Source of the DNA: JBAVQS01 sp049694275
GTDB lineage: Bacteria; Chloroflexota; Anaerolineae; UBA4142; SHND01
DNA: 12,607 bases
Direction: 5' to 3'
NCBI GenBank assembly: GCA_049694275.1
Contig: JBAVQS010000342.1
Coordinates: 1 to 12,607 of the forward strand
Shown here: positions 1-6,484 of the stretch, piece by piece
Position numbering within the stretch: the stretch's first letter is position 1
How the letters are laid out: each line of letters opens with the position of its first letter
Notes under the pieces: model-generated
Databases searched by the model: none
Told to the model about the DNA's origin: nothing
What the model saw: only the letters and a program-made list of their open reading frames with translations
Program-made: the position numbers and the translations under genes

Positions 1-77
1 GTAAATTGGACGTTCTCTTCGAGGTTGATTCGCAGGTGCTCGACCTTGCGGTCGCGCAGGATAGTATCATCTGGCAT
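1..77 (-). CDS. fni: Type 2 isopentenyl-diphosphate delta-isomerase, N-terminus only (partial)
   Basis: Only the first 25 codons are in the window; the gene continues past the left edge. The peptide reads MPDDTILRDRK, then VEHLRINLEENVQF. The RK-x-x-HL...LE-x-x-V pattern matches the start of FMN-dependent type 2 IPP isomerases, which open with a basic RKxxHL helix before the first beta strand. The family interconverts isopentenyl and dimethylallyl diphosphate in the cytosol, using reduced FMN. The ATG at 77 is chosen because it gives the family's usual short lead before RK and lies about 22 nt below a clear extended -10. No strong Shine-Dalgarno is visible. The gene is divergent from acpP. 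Confidence is limited by the short fragment; the rest of the protein should contain the TIM-barrel FMN site. Confidence 0.65.
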   Translation of the reverse strand, partial: MPDDTILRDRKVEHLRINLEENVQF

Positions 78-105
78 AAATGGTATGGCCGGTCGAGTTT
101 CGTGA

Positions 106-111
106 ATTATA
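106..111 (-). promoter_or_regulatory. Extended -10 promoter of the leftward isomerase gene
   Basis: Read on the minus strand this is TATAAT, a perfect -10 hexamer, preceded by TGG, so it forms the extended -10 TG-N-TATAAT. No good -35 hexamer is found at 16-19 nt spacing, as is normal for extended -10 promoters. The transcript would start near 99, giving a leader of about 22 nt before the ATG at 77. Confidence 0.6.
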
Positions 112-236
112 CCATAAAGGCGTTCTGGGCCTGATTGCGCAACCCCCTCCCTCGCTCGGTGTTTATCTTGTGGACCATACGATACCAGGCGCGTGGAGGC
201 GGTCGCACCGGACGGCCTGACCCCGTACCAAAGAGG

Positions 237-265
237 TTGACGTGACTCGCGTTTCTAGTTATACT
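237..265 (+). promoter_or_regulatory. Sigma-70 type promoter of acpP
   Basis: TTGACG at 237-242 and TATACT at 260-265 are separated by exactly 17 nt, a near-consensus housekeeping promoter. Transcription would start near 272, leaving a leader of about 60 nt before the GTG start at 333. The rest of the 78-332 intergenic region shows no other gene or RNA that I can support. Confidence 0.7.
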
Positions 266-332
266 GTGGCCCATATTGATGTTGGCTCGCCAGGCGATCC
301 AACTCACTCTTATCCTTGAAGGGGGTGCCATC

Positions 333-578
333 GTGGCTGAAGACAGCACTTTTGATGCAGTAAAGGCAATTATCGTCGAAAAACTGGGCGTGGATGAATC
401 CAAGGTCACACCCAAAGCTCGGTTCCGTGAAGATCTGGAAGCCGATTCGCTCGACCTCGTCGAATTGATCATGGAATTTGAGGAAAAGTTCGGCGGCGAG
501 ATTTCGGACGAGGAAGCGCAAAAGATTACGACGGTCGGCGAGGCCGTCAAATTCCTCGGTTCGCACAAGCCATCCTGA
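333..578 (+). CDS. acpP: Acyl carrier protein
   Basis: This 81-residue acidic protein carries growing acyl chains in fatty-acid synthesis in the cytosol. The hallmark DSL motif is in EADSLDLVEL, with Ser39 as the predicted 4'-phosphopantetheine site, followed by the typical helix FEEKFGGEISDEEAQKI and a C-terminal TVGEAV. Length and layout match the four-helix ACP fold. The start is the GTG at 333, giving M-AEDSTFDAV; it has a purine-rich Shine-Dalgarno GAAGGGGG at 318-325. The in-frame ATG at 276 would add 19 hydrophobic residues not typical of ACP and lies only 4 nt below the predicted transcription start. The gene has its own promoter and terminator and so is monocistronic; no fab gene adjoins it here. 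It could be a specialised ACP, but the sequence looks like the housekeeping form. Confidence 0.93.
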   Translation: MAEDSTFDAVKAIIVEKLGVDESKVTPKARFREDLEADSLDLVELIMEFEEKFGGEISDEEAQKITTVGEAVKFLGSHKPS

Positions 579-708
579 TCTCCATCTCGATCGTTTTGCC
601 GAAACGGCGCCGTCCCCTTCAGTGACAAAATTCCCTGTGGGGGCCATCGTTCGGCGTGGCGGGCCGCTGATCGGTCCTTCTTTCGCGCCCTGTCCCAGCG
701 CGCTGATG

Positions 709-741
709 ATAGCCTCGAAAAGGATCGAGGCTATTTATTTT
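709..741 (+). terminator. Rho-independent terminator downstream of acpP
   Basis: A perfect 10-bp stem (ATAGCCTCGA, 709-718, with TCGAGGCTAT, 725-734) encloses the loop AAAGGA and is followed by a T-rich tract, TTATTTT, at 735-741. It lies 130 bp after the acpP stop and only 40 bp before the next start. The next gene may therefore depend partly on read-through or on a promoter I could not recognise in 579-781. Confidence 0.8.
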
Positions 742-781
742 GACCGGTCGCCGGCGCCGCGGGCTGAGGCCCTATCTATTG

Positions 782-1858
782 ATGAGACGCCTGACACCCT
801 GGATCGTCGCAATTGTTGCGCTGGTCTTTCTCTTTCTCATACGCTCGGTTCTGCTGCCATTCATCCTCGCCATCATCCTGGCTTATATCCTGGTGCCTGG
901 TGTGGATGCGCTGGCCGAGCGTTTTCGCGTCCGGCGCCTGATTGTCGTCGCCGTGCTCTATGTCCTCTTTCTCATCCTGATTGGCGCGCTGGTGTGGTGG
1001 TTGCGGCCAACCGTCCTGTTAGAGATACGCAGCTTGCGCGAGGACACGGTCGGAGTGATTGAGCGCGCGATTGTCACCCTGGCCGGCGGACAGCAGTTCG
1101 AGCTTTTGGGGAATGCGCTCGACGCCCACGAATTGGCCCGCACCATCGCCGAATCGCTCCGGGCCGCATTCGACGGTCCGACGCGGGCGCTTGAATGGGC
1201 GCAGCGCCTTTTCGAAATCTTGACCAGCGCCCTCTTGATGTTTATCTCGCTCTTTTATCTTCTGCTCGACTGGGAAAAGCTGATCGCTTTTGTGTTTCGT
1301 TTCGTTCCGGTCCCCCAGCGCGCCCGCGCCGGGCAACTGGTGCGCGACATTAACAAGATTCTGGGCGCCTACCTGCGCGGGCAGTTGATTCTGATTCTCT
1401 TTATCTCGTCGCTCACCTGGATTGCGCTGGGCCTATTTTTCCACGTGCCGTTCGCCTTTGGCATTGCCATCGCCACCGGCTTTTTAGAGATCATCCCGCT
1501 CGTCGGCCCCGTCATCGCCGGCGGCATTGCGGCGGTTTCGGCGCTCTCCACCCCTGGCGGCGCCAACCTGGCCGTAGCCGTCATTATCTTTTACACCGTC
1601 CTGCGCCAGATTGAGGACCAATTGATTGCGCCCACCATCCTGGGCCGCGCCGTGCACGTTCATCCCCTCGCCGCCATCTTTGCCGTGGTGTCAGGCGGCG
1701 CGATTGCAGGACCGCTGGGGCTGGTCCTCGGGGTTCCCGCCGCCGCCGCCATCAAAGTCATTCTGGATGCCATTCAGACGCCGGTCAGTCCGGAGCAACT
1801 TCCGATTGGCGAGGAACCTGCGCCTGAGCCGGCGCCGGACAAACCACATCAGGAATAG
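782..1858 (+). CDS. AI-2E family transporter (PerM/TqsA-like permease)
   Basis: The 358-residue membrane protein has the standard AI-2E family order: paired N-terminal helices (about residues 4-38) ending in AYILVPGVDAL, a third helix at 52-74, a polar central domain (about 80-145), and C-terminal helices. These C-terminal helices carry GAYLRGQLILILF (195-207), IIPLVGPVIAGG (237-248), RQIEDQLIAPTILG (275-288) and HPLAAIF...GPLGLVLGVPAAA. Members export small molecules (AI-2 in TqsA) or act as cation/proton antiporters; the substrate here cannot be read from sequence. The start is the ATG at 782 (MRRLTPW), with GAGG at 766-769. An upstream TTG at 740 lies inside the acpP terminator and is unlikely. 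The tail after residue 333 is Pro/Glu-rich and probably cytosolic. The stop is 3 bp from the treS start, indicating an operon. Confidence 0.88.
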   Translation: MRRLTPWIVAIVALVFLFLIRSVLLPFILAIILAYILVPGVDALAERFRVRRLIVVAVLYVLFLILIGALVWWLRPTVLLEIRSLREDTVGVIERAIVTLAGGQQFELLGNALDAHELARTIAESLRAAFDGPTRALEWAQRLFEILTSALLMFISLFYLLLDWEKLIAFVFRFVPVPQRARAGQLVRDINKILGAYLRGQLILILFISSLTWIALGLFFHVPFAFGIAIATGFLEIIPLVGPVIAGGIAAVSALSTPGGANLAVAVIIFYTVLRQIEDQLIAPTILGRAVHVHPLAAIFAVVSGGAIAGPLGLVLGVPAAAAIKVILDAIQTPVSPEQLPIGEEPAPEPAPDKPHQE

Positions 1859-1861
1859 GAA

Positions 1862-3472
1862 ATGAACAACGATCCACTCTGGTACAAAGACGCAGTTTTT
1901 TATGAGATTCATATCCGGGCTTTTGCCGATGGGAATGGCGATGGCATCGGCGATTTTATCGGCCTGACGGGCAAGCTCGACTATATCCAATCCCTTGGCG
2001 TCGATTGTATCTGGCTCATGCCTTTTTATCCGTCGCCTCTCGTCGACGATGGGTATGATATTGCCGACTATGCCGGGGTGAATCCGGATTACGGCACGCT
2101 CGACGACGTGCGCGCGATGCTGGAGGCGGCGCATGCCCGTGGTATTCGGGTGATTGCGGATCTGGTCCTGAATCACACCTCCGATCAGCACCGCTGGTTC
2201 CAAAGCTCGCGTGCCAGCGTCCAATCCCCCTTGCGGGATTACTATATCTGGAGTCCGACGCCCGCCCGGTTCGGCGACGCGCGCATCATCTTTATCGATA
2301 CCCAGACCTCCAACTGGCAGTACGACCCGCAGACGCAGGAATACTTTTTCCACCGGTTTTATCCCCAGCAGCCCGATTTGAACTATGACAATCCGCGCGT
2401 CCAGCAGGCCATGACCGAGGTGATGCGATTCTGGCTGGATCAGGGACTGGACGGTTTTCGCTGTGACGCCGTACCCTACCTCTTCAAGCGGGAGGGCACC
2501 AATTGCGAGAATCTGCCCGAGACGCATACCTATCTCAAACAGGTGCGTCGGTTTGTAGATGAACATTATCCCGGCCGCATCTTGCTGGCCGAGGCCAACC
2601 AGTGGCCGGCCGACGTGCGTCCCTATTTTGGCGACGGCGACGAGTTCAACCTCTGCTTTCATTTTCCCTTGATGCCGCGCATCTTTTATGCGCTCAAGGC
2701 GGAAAAACGTGACTCGATCCTCTGGGCCATGGAGCGGACGCCGCAGATTCCCGATAACGCCCAGTGGTGCACCTTTTTGCGGAATCACGACGAATTGACG
2801 CTTGAAATGGTGACCGCCGAGGAGCGTGAATTCCTCTGGACCCACTACGCCCCGCAAGACCGGATGCGGCTCAACCTGGGCATTCGTCGCCGGCTGGCGC
2901 CGCTTCTGGACAATAATGTGGACAAGATTCTCGTCGCCAATTCCCTTCTCCTCACCCTGGCCGGTTCGCCGATTATCTACTATGGCGACGAGATCGGGAT
3001 GGGGGACAATATCGGGCTCAAGGACCGGGATGGGGTGCGAACGCCGATGCAGTGGAGCGATCAGCCGAACGGAGGCTTTTCGACGGCGGACAAACTTTTC
3101 GCGCCGGCGATTGACGATGGCGAGTACAGCTATCGCCGGGTGAATGTGGCGCGGGAGGAGCAGGACCCAAACTCGTTGCTCAGCATCATGCGCCACCTGA
3201 TGACCGCGCGCAAGAAATACCGCGCCTTTGGCCGCGGCGCAACCGAGTTTGTGGATTTAAAGAACGATCACGTGCTGGCGTACGAGCGCAAATGGGGGGA
3301 CGAGCGGATTCTCGTCGTCAACAATCTCTCAGGGGAGCCCCAGCCGATTCATCTTGGGGCTTTTGCCGCCGGCGCCGGGTGGGACATCCTCGTCCAGCGC
3401 GAGTTTGATTTCCCCTCCCGCGCCCAGTTGGAGCCTTACGAATTCCTCTGGCTTCTCCTGGATGAGGGATAA
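1862..3472 (+). CDS. treS: Trehalose synthase (maltose alpha-D-glucosyltransferase), GH13
   Basis: The 536-residue cytosolic enzyme interconverts maltose and trehalose. It begins with the TreS-like signature DPLWYKDAVFYEIHIRAF and NGDGIGDFIGL. The GH13 regions follow in order: ADLVLNH (99-105), GFRCDAV with predicted nucleophile Asp202, LLAEANQW with acid/base Glu244, and LRNHDEL with transition-state Asp310. The block PIIYYGDEIGMGDN and DRDGVRTPMQW is also typical of TreS, which separates it from plain alpha-amylases and alpha-glucosidases. A short C-terminal beta domain ends the protein. There is no fused maltokinase domain, and no treY, treZ or glg gene in the window. AGGA at 1851-1854, inside the end of the upstream gene, is a ribosome site 7 nt before the ATG, indicating translational coupling to the AI-2E permease. 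Related sucrose or maltose hydrolases are less likely. Confidence 0.92.
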   Translation: MNNDPLWYKDAVFYEIHIRAFADGNGDGIGDFIGLTGKLDYIQSLGVDCIWLMPFYPSPLVDDGYDIADYAGVNPDYGTLDDVRAMLEAAHARGIRVIADLVLNHTSDQHRWFQSSRASVQSPLRDYYIWSPTPARFGDARIIFIDTQTSNWQYDPQTQEYFFHRFYPQQPDLNYDNPRVQQAMTEVMRFWLDQGLDGFRCDAVPYLFKREGTNCENLPETHTYLKQVRRFVDEHYPGRILLAEANQWPADVRPYFGDGDEFNLCFHFPLMPRIFYALKAEKRDSILWAMERTPQIPDNAQWCTFLRNHDELTLEMVTAEEREFLWTHYAPQDRMRLNLGIRRRLAPLLDNNVDKILVANSLLLTLAGSPIIYYGDEIGMGDNIGLKDRDGVRTPMQWSDQPNGGFSTADKLFAPAIDDGEYSYRRVNVAREEQDPNSLLSIMRHLMTARKKYRAFGRGATEFVDLKNDHVLAYERKWGDERILVVNNLSGEPQPIHLGAFAAGAGWDILVQREFDFPSRAQLEPYEFLWLLLDEG

Positions 3473-3600
3473 TCAGGACTTTCGCGTGTCATTTCGAACG
3501 GAGTGAGAAATCTCGTTTTTGGAAGCGAGATTTCTCGCGGCTCAAAGGCCGTCCTGTGGACAAATGCGGCTCGAAATGACAGTCGAGTGAAAGCCCTGAT
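3472..3600. repeat. MITE/REP-like inverted-repeat element between treS and the LCP gene
   Basis: The ends form imperfect inverted repeats. ATCAGG-A-CTTTC-GCG leads to TGTCATTTCGA at 3488-3498, and the right end mirrors it with TCGAAATGACA at 3571-3581, a variable spacer, GAAAG and CCTGAT at 3595-3600. Inside is a second, perfect 11-bp inverted repeat, GAGAAATCTCG (3505-3515) and CGAGATTTCTC (3526-3536), around a 10-nt loop. The left end begins at the last base of the treS stop codon. It encodes nothing. Two nested inverted repeats without an ORF suggest a non-autonomous mobile or REP-type element; the TGTCATTTCGA end resembles widespread bacterial intergenic repeats. Lying between convergent genes, it may also impede read-through from both sides. 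Confidence 0.7.
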
Positions 3601-3608
3601 AATAAAAC

Positions 3609-4664
3609 TCACTTGGCGGGGGGGAACATTTCGTTCACGACCTCGGCAATCTTGTTGCGGTCCGGCCACAGCACGTCCGCCCCGTTGTTCAGGATGATCT
3701 CCATCGTCATGCTCTGATCGATGGCCCGCACCTTGATATTGTCCGAGCGAATCTGCGTGCCGTACGGAGCCAGCGCCATCATCTGCGGCAGGGTCATGTC
3801 GGTGTGGACCGTGTCCTGAAACTGGGACCAGAGCGATGGGATTTGCGAGACCATGTTGAGCTTGAGCGCCTTTTCCCGGCAGGCCAGAATCACCTGCATT
3901 TGCCGCTTGCTCCGGTCAAAATCATTCGTCGTGTGTCGCGCGCGTGCATACTTGAGCGCCAGGTCCCCGTTCATGTGCAGGTGGCCGGCCGGAATGTCCA
4001 GCACCTCACACCCGTAATTGTCAGTCGGATAGCAATCGTCGTGGATTGCCTTGGCTACGTCAATATCGATGCCGCCCAGGGTGTCGACGATCTTTTTAAA
4101 CCCCTGAAAATCGATCAAAACATAATAGTGGATCGGGACCCCGAGGTTGTATTCGATTGTCTTTTTGGCCAGGCCCGGTCCCGCCCCCGGATATTTATAA
4201 AGGTCCCCGTAAAAGTTCGCCGTGTTGATCCGGTCCGAGCCGATTCCGGGGTAGGGAATCGGGACGTAGAGATCGCGCGGGATGGCGAGCATCCCGCCCG
4301 TTTTGGTCTGCGGGTCGAACGTCGCAATGATCATCGTGTCGGTTCGGAAGGGCCCCTGTTCCTGCGGTCGTTTGTCAATTCCCAGTAACAGGATATTGAT
4401 GCGCTCCCCGGCGGTCACGTTCGGCGCCGGCACGGCAGTCGGCATCGCCACCGGATGTTGGTCGGTGTTCACCGGGGATACACTGCCATAGTCCGGCAGG
4501 TTCTCATTGGCGACGTAATAGCGCACCGTGTCGTAAAAATAATATCCGGAAGCAACCCCGCCGCACACAAAGAAGGGGAGGACGAACAGCAGGAGTGAAA
4601 TGGCGATGCGAAAAGACCGGCGCCGGCGGGCTTGCTGGCGCTCGGCAAGAGTTGAATGAGCCAC
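3609..4664 (-). CDS. LytR-CpsA-Psr (LCP) family cell-envelope glycopolymer transferase
   Basis: This 351-residue protein has a short basic cytosolic start (ARRRRSFR), one membrane helix (about 19-44), and an extracytoplasmic linker. The LCP domain follows from about residue 88: INILLLGIDKRP, FRTDTM (Asp109), AIPRDLYV (Arg130, Asp131), SDRIN (143-147), DTLGGIDIDV (194-203), and the signature RARHTTNDFDRSKRQ (241-255). These Asp and Arg residues are the ones LCP enzymes use to bind the polyprenyl-pyrophosphate and magnesium. The family attaches glycopolymers from lipid carriers to peptidoglycan or other acceptors; the polymer here is unknown. The start is the GTG at 4664, which coincides with the predicted transcription start, so the mRNA may be leaderless. 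Two extracytoplasmic cysteines (211 and 219) could form a disulfide. It is a single gene, convergent with treS. Confidence 0.92.
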   Translation of the reverse strand: MAHSTLAERQQARRRRSFRIAISLLLFVLPFFVCGGVASGYYFYDTVRYYVANENLPDYGSVSPVNTDQHPVAMPTAVPAPNVTAGERINILLLGIDKRPQEQGPFRTDTMIIATFDPQTKTGGMLAIPRDLYVPIPYPGIGSDRINTANFYGDLYKYPGAGPGLAKKTIEYNLGVPIHYYVLIDFQGFKKIVDTLGGIDIDVAKAIHDDCYPTDNYGCEVLDIPAGHLHMNGDLALKYARARHTTNDFDRSKRQMQVILACREKALKLNMVSQIPSLWSQFQDTVHTDMTLPQMMALAPYGTQIRSDNIKVRAIDQSMTMEIILNNGADVLWPDRNKIAEVVNEMFPPAK

Positions 4665-4671
4665 GGAGCCG

Positions 4672-4702
4672 ATTATAGCACAATTCCAAATTGTGTTAGA
4701 AT
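4672..4702. promoter_or_regulatory. Compact divergent promoter pair for the LCP gene and the complex I-like gene
   Basis: Leftward, TGC-TATAAT (hexamer at 4677-4672) is an extended -10 with a perfect hexamer; the eighth base downstream is the G of the GTG start at 4664. Rightward, TGT-TAGAAT (hexamer at 4697-4702) is an extended -10 only 9 nt before the ATG at 4712. Neither has a recognisable -35 at usual spacing. A short dyad, CACAAT-TCCAA-ATTGTG (4679-4695), sits between the hexamers and overlaps the extended elements, so it could be an operator. Both mRNAs are predicted to be leaderless or nearly so. Confidence 0.55.
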
Positions 4703-4711
4703 TGCACGACT

Positions 4712-6484
4712 ATGGCGACGCTCCTTTCCCTTTTGCCGATTCTGATTCCCCTCCTCGGCGCGCTGTTCCTGCTGCCCACCCGCGGCTACCGCCGGGCGCG
4801 GCCCTTGATCTCACTGGCCGTGCTGCTCCTGACGCTCATTGTTTTGGGAATCAATACGCGTCTCCCCGACACCTCGAACTTTCTATTCGGCCAGCTCTCG
4901 CTCGTGCCGGATGTCGATCTCCGTTTTGACTATAACTCCGTCACGCTCCTCTTTTCCGCGCTGGCGCTCGTCGCGGCGGTGGCCTGGTTGTTGATTGAAA
5001 ACCTGACGACCAAGACCCGCTGGGGCGCGGCCAGCCTGGTATCGCTGGCCGGGGCGATTGCCTTGATCTGCGCCGATAATTGGTCCACCCTCATCGCAGG
5101 GTGGGTGTTGGCCGATCTGGGTCTGCTCGCCTGGCGGCTGGAAGCGAGCGATGCCCCTTCGGGGGTGCTGGCCTGGCGCGCGTTCGGGATCAGCCTCTTT
5201 GGCGCGCTCGGGGTTTCGGCCGGCGCCTTTTTCCAGTTGGCGGCCGGCGCTTCCCTGCGCATCCCTGACGCCACGCTCGACGGCTGGGCGGCCACGCTGA
5301 TTCTGTTCGCCGCCTGGGTGCGCAGCGGGCTGTTTCCGTTCCAGGTGCCGATGGCTCAGCGCCTGGCGCAACTCCCCGGTCTTGATTCGGTGCAGACCTC
5401 ATCCCAACCAGGCCGCGGCCACGGCCTCCACCCCTCGGCGCTCATCGGGCCGGGTATGGGAAAAAGGTTCGGCGATGATCTTTATGGCATCGCCCTGGGT
5501 GTGCTGATGGGGCTCTACCTGTTGACCCGTTCCCAGCTCGTCCTTTTGGGGCCTGCCCCTTCGGGGCTTGTCCCTTCGGGGAACATCGCTTTGAGTGAGC
5601 TTTTGGTGATCCTGGCGCTTTTCGGCCTCGGCGCGACGGCGCTATTGGCCCTGCTGCAGCCCAACCGCGATGCGCAACTGGCCTGGGCCTGCTGGGCGGC
5701 CGGCGCGGCGGTGTGGGTGATCCCTTTCATGCCGGTCCTCAACGTTCATTCGGCGCTGGCGGTCTGGCTGGCGTTGGGCCTCTGGCACATGGTTGTTGCC
5801 CTGCTGGGGGCGCGGCTCCTCTGCGCGCAGACCCTCCGCCAACCCTGGCGGCAGGTTCTCTGGGGCCTGGCCATCCTCTGCGCGGTCGGTTTCCCCCTCA
5901 CCCCCGGTTTTTTTGGTCGCATCGGCCTTTACGCAGTCGTGCTCAATGGCGGGGGGCTGCCCTACCTGGTTTTGTTACCCATCACGCTCACCTTTGCCCT
6001 GGTCCCGCTCTGGCGGGCATTTTTCGACGTGCGGGGTGAACAGGAGCGTACGCCGACCGTGGTCGAGTATATCGGCCTGGCGCTGTTGATTTTACCACCG
6101 CTCATTGAAGGGATCGTTCCCTTTGCCATCATGTCCCTCTTTGGCCCTGGGGTGGAGGATGCGAGCGCCTTTGCCTATGATGCGCTCCTGCATGCGCCGA
6201 ACTTTTGGCAGCCGATCATCCTGGTGCTCGCCGTCATTTTCCCTCTGCCGCTCGCCTTTATTCTCGCCCGCTATTTCTCTCGCTGGGAAGGACGGCTCGT
6301 CGCCCCCGCGCGGCCGGCGCTCGCCGTGCTGGACCTCTCCCTCATCACCCGCCTCGGCGTCCGCATCATGGATACCCTGATGACGGGGGTGCGCGAACTG
6401 AGCGCCCTCATCGAGCAGCATCCGGTCGGCTGGTTCCTCTTTGCCGCGCTCTGGGTCGCCCTCTGGCTCTTGAACTTGCACTAA
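4712..6484 (+). CDS. Divergent NuoL/M/N-type (proton antiporter-like) membrane protein, orphan
   Basis: The product is a very hydrophobic 590-residue protein with about a dozen or more membrane helices. The N-terminal layout follows complex I antiporter-like subunits: LLPILIPLLGALF, then VDLRFDYNSVTLLFSALAL (67-85, compare the family's D-x-LS-LLF). A helix with DNWSTLIAGWVLADLGLL (122-139) follows, then WVRSGLFPFQVPMAQ (202-216), matching the family's K-x-A-x-x-P-x-H-x-WLP-x-A segment. The key Glu of helix 5 appears to be Asp135 and the key Lys of helix 7 Arg204, though these assignments are by eye. The usual HAWLPDA and PVSALL motifs are degraded. A polar stretch (228-257) and a duplicated APSG/VPSG segment (280-290) are unusual. 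No other nuo, mnh or mrp gene is adjacent, so it may be a specialised ion-translocating or sensor-coupled relative. Its stop overlaps the next start (TAATG). Confidence 0.6.
   Translation: MATLLSLLPILIPLLGALFLLPTRGYRRARPLISLAVLLLTLIVLGINTRLPDTSNFLFGQLSLVPDVDLRFDYNSVTLLFSALALVAAVAWLLIENLTTKTRWGAASLVSLAGAIALICADNWSTLIAGWVLADLGLLAWRLEASDAPSGVLAWRAFGISLFGALGVSAGAFFQLAAGASLRIPDATLDGWAATLILFAAWVRSGLFPFQVPMAQRLAQLPGLDSVQTSSQPGRGHGLHPSALIGPGMGKRFGDDLYGIALGVLMGLYLLTRSQLVLLGPAPSGLVPSGNIALSELLVILALFGLGATALLALLQPNRDAQLAWACWAAGAAVWVIPFMPVLNVHSALAVWLALGLWHMVVALLGARLLCAQTLRQPWRQVLWGLAILCAVGFPLTPGFFGRIGLYAVVLNGGGLPYLVLLPITLTFALVPLWRAFFDVRGEQERTPTVVEYIGLALLILPPLIEGIVPFAIMSLFGPGVEDASAFAYDALLHAPNFWQPIILVLAVIFPLPLAFILARYFSRWEGRLVAPARPALAVLDLSLITRLGVRIMDTLMTGVRELSALIEQHPVGWFLFAALWVALWLLNLH

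Noticed and set aside
276..332. ATG at 276 as the acpP start
   Set aside because: It adds a non-ACP hydrophobic extension, lacks a ribosome site, and sits almost at the predicted transcription start; the GTG at 333 has a good Shine-Dalgarno.
107..628. Leftward 173-codon open frame over the acpP region
   Set aside because: It runs antisense through a clear acyl carrier protein and is Arg/Ser-rich low-complexity, as expected of a shadow frame in GC-rich DNA.
740..781. TTG at 740 as the start of the AI-2E permease
   Set aside because: It lies in the T-tract of the acpP terminator and adds an Arg-rich stretch not usual in the family.
1691..3196. Leftward 501-codon open frame opposite treS
   Set aside because: It lies wholly antisense to a gene with intact GH13 catalytic motifs; its translation is Arg/Val/Ile-rich without recognisable domains.
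3472..3600. CRISPR repeat or riboswitch in the treS-LCP gap
   Set aside because: There is a single nested inverted repeat with no spaced direct repeats, and it lies between the 3' ends of convergent genes, where a riboswitch would have no target.
6205..6483. Upstream extension of the PD40 lipoprotein frame
   Set aside because: It would overlap 93 codons of the complex I-like gene and hide the signal peptide; the ATG at 6484 gives a proper lipoprotein start.
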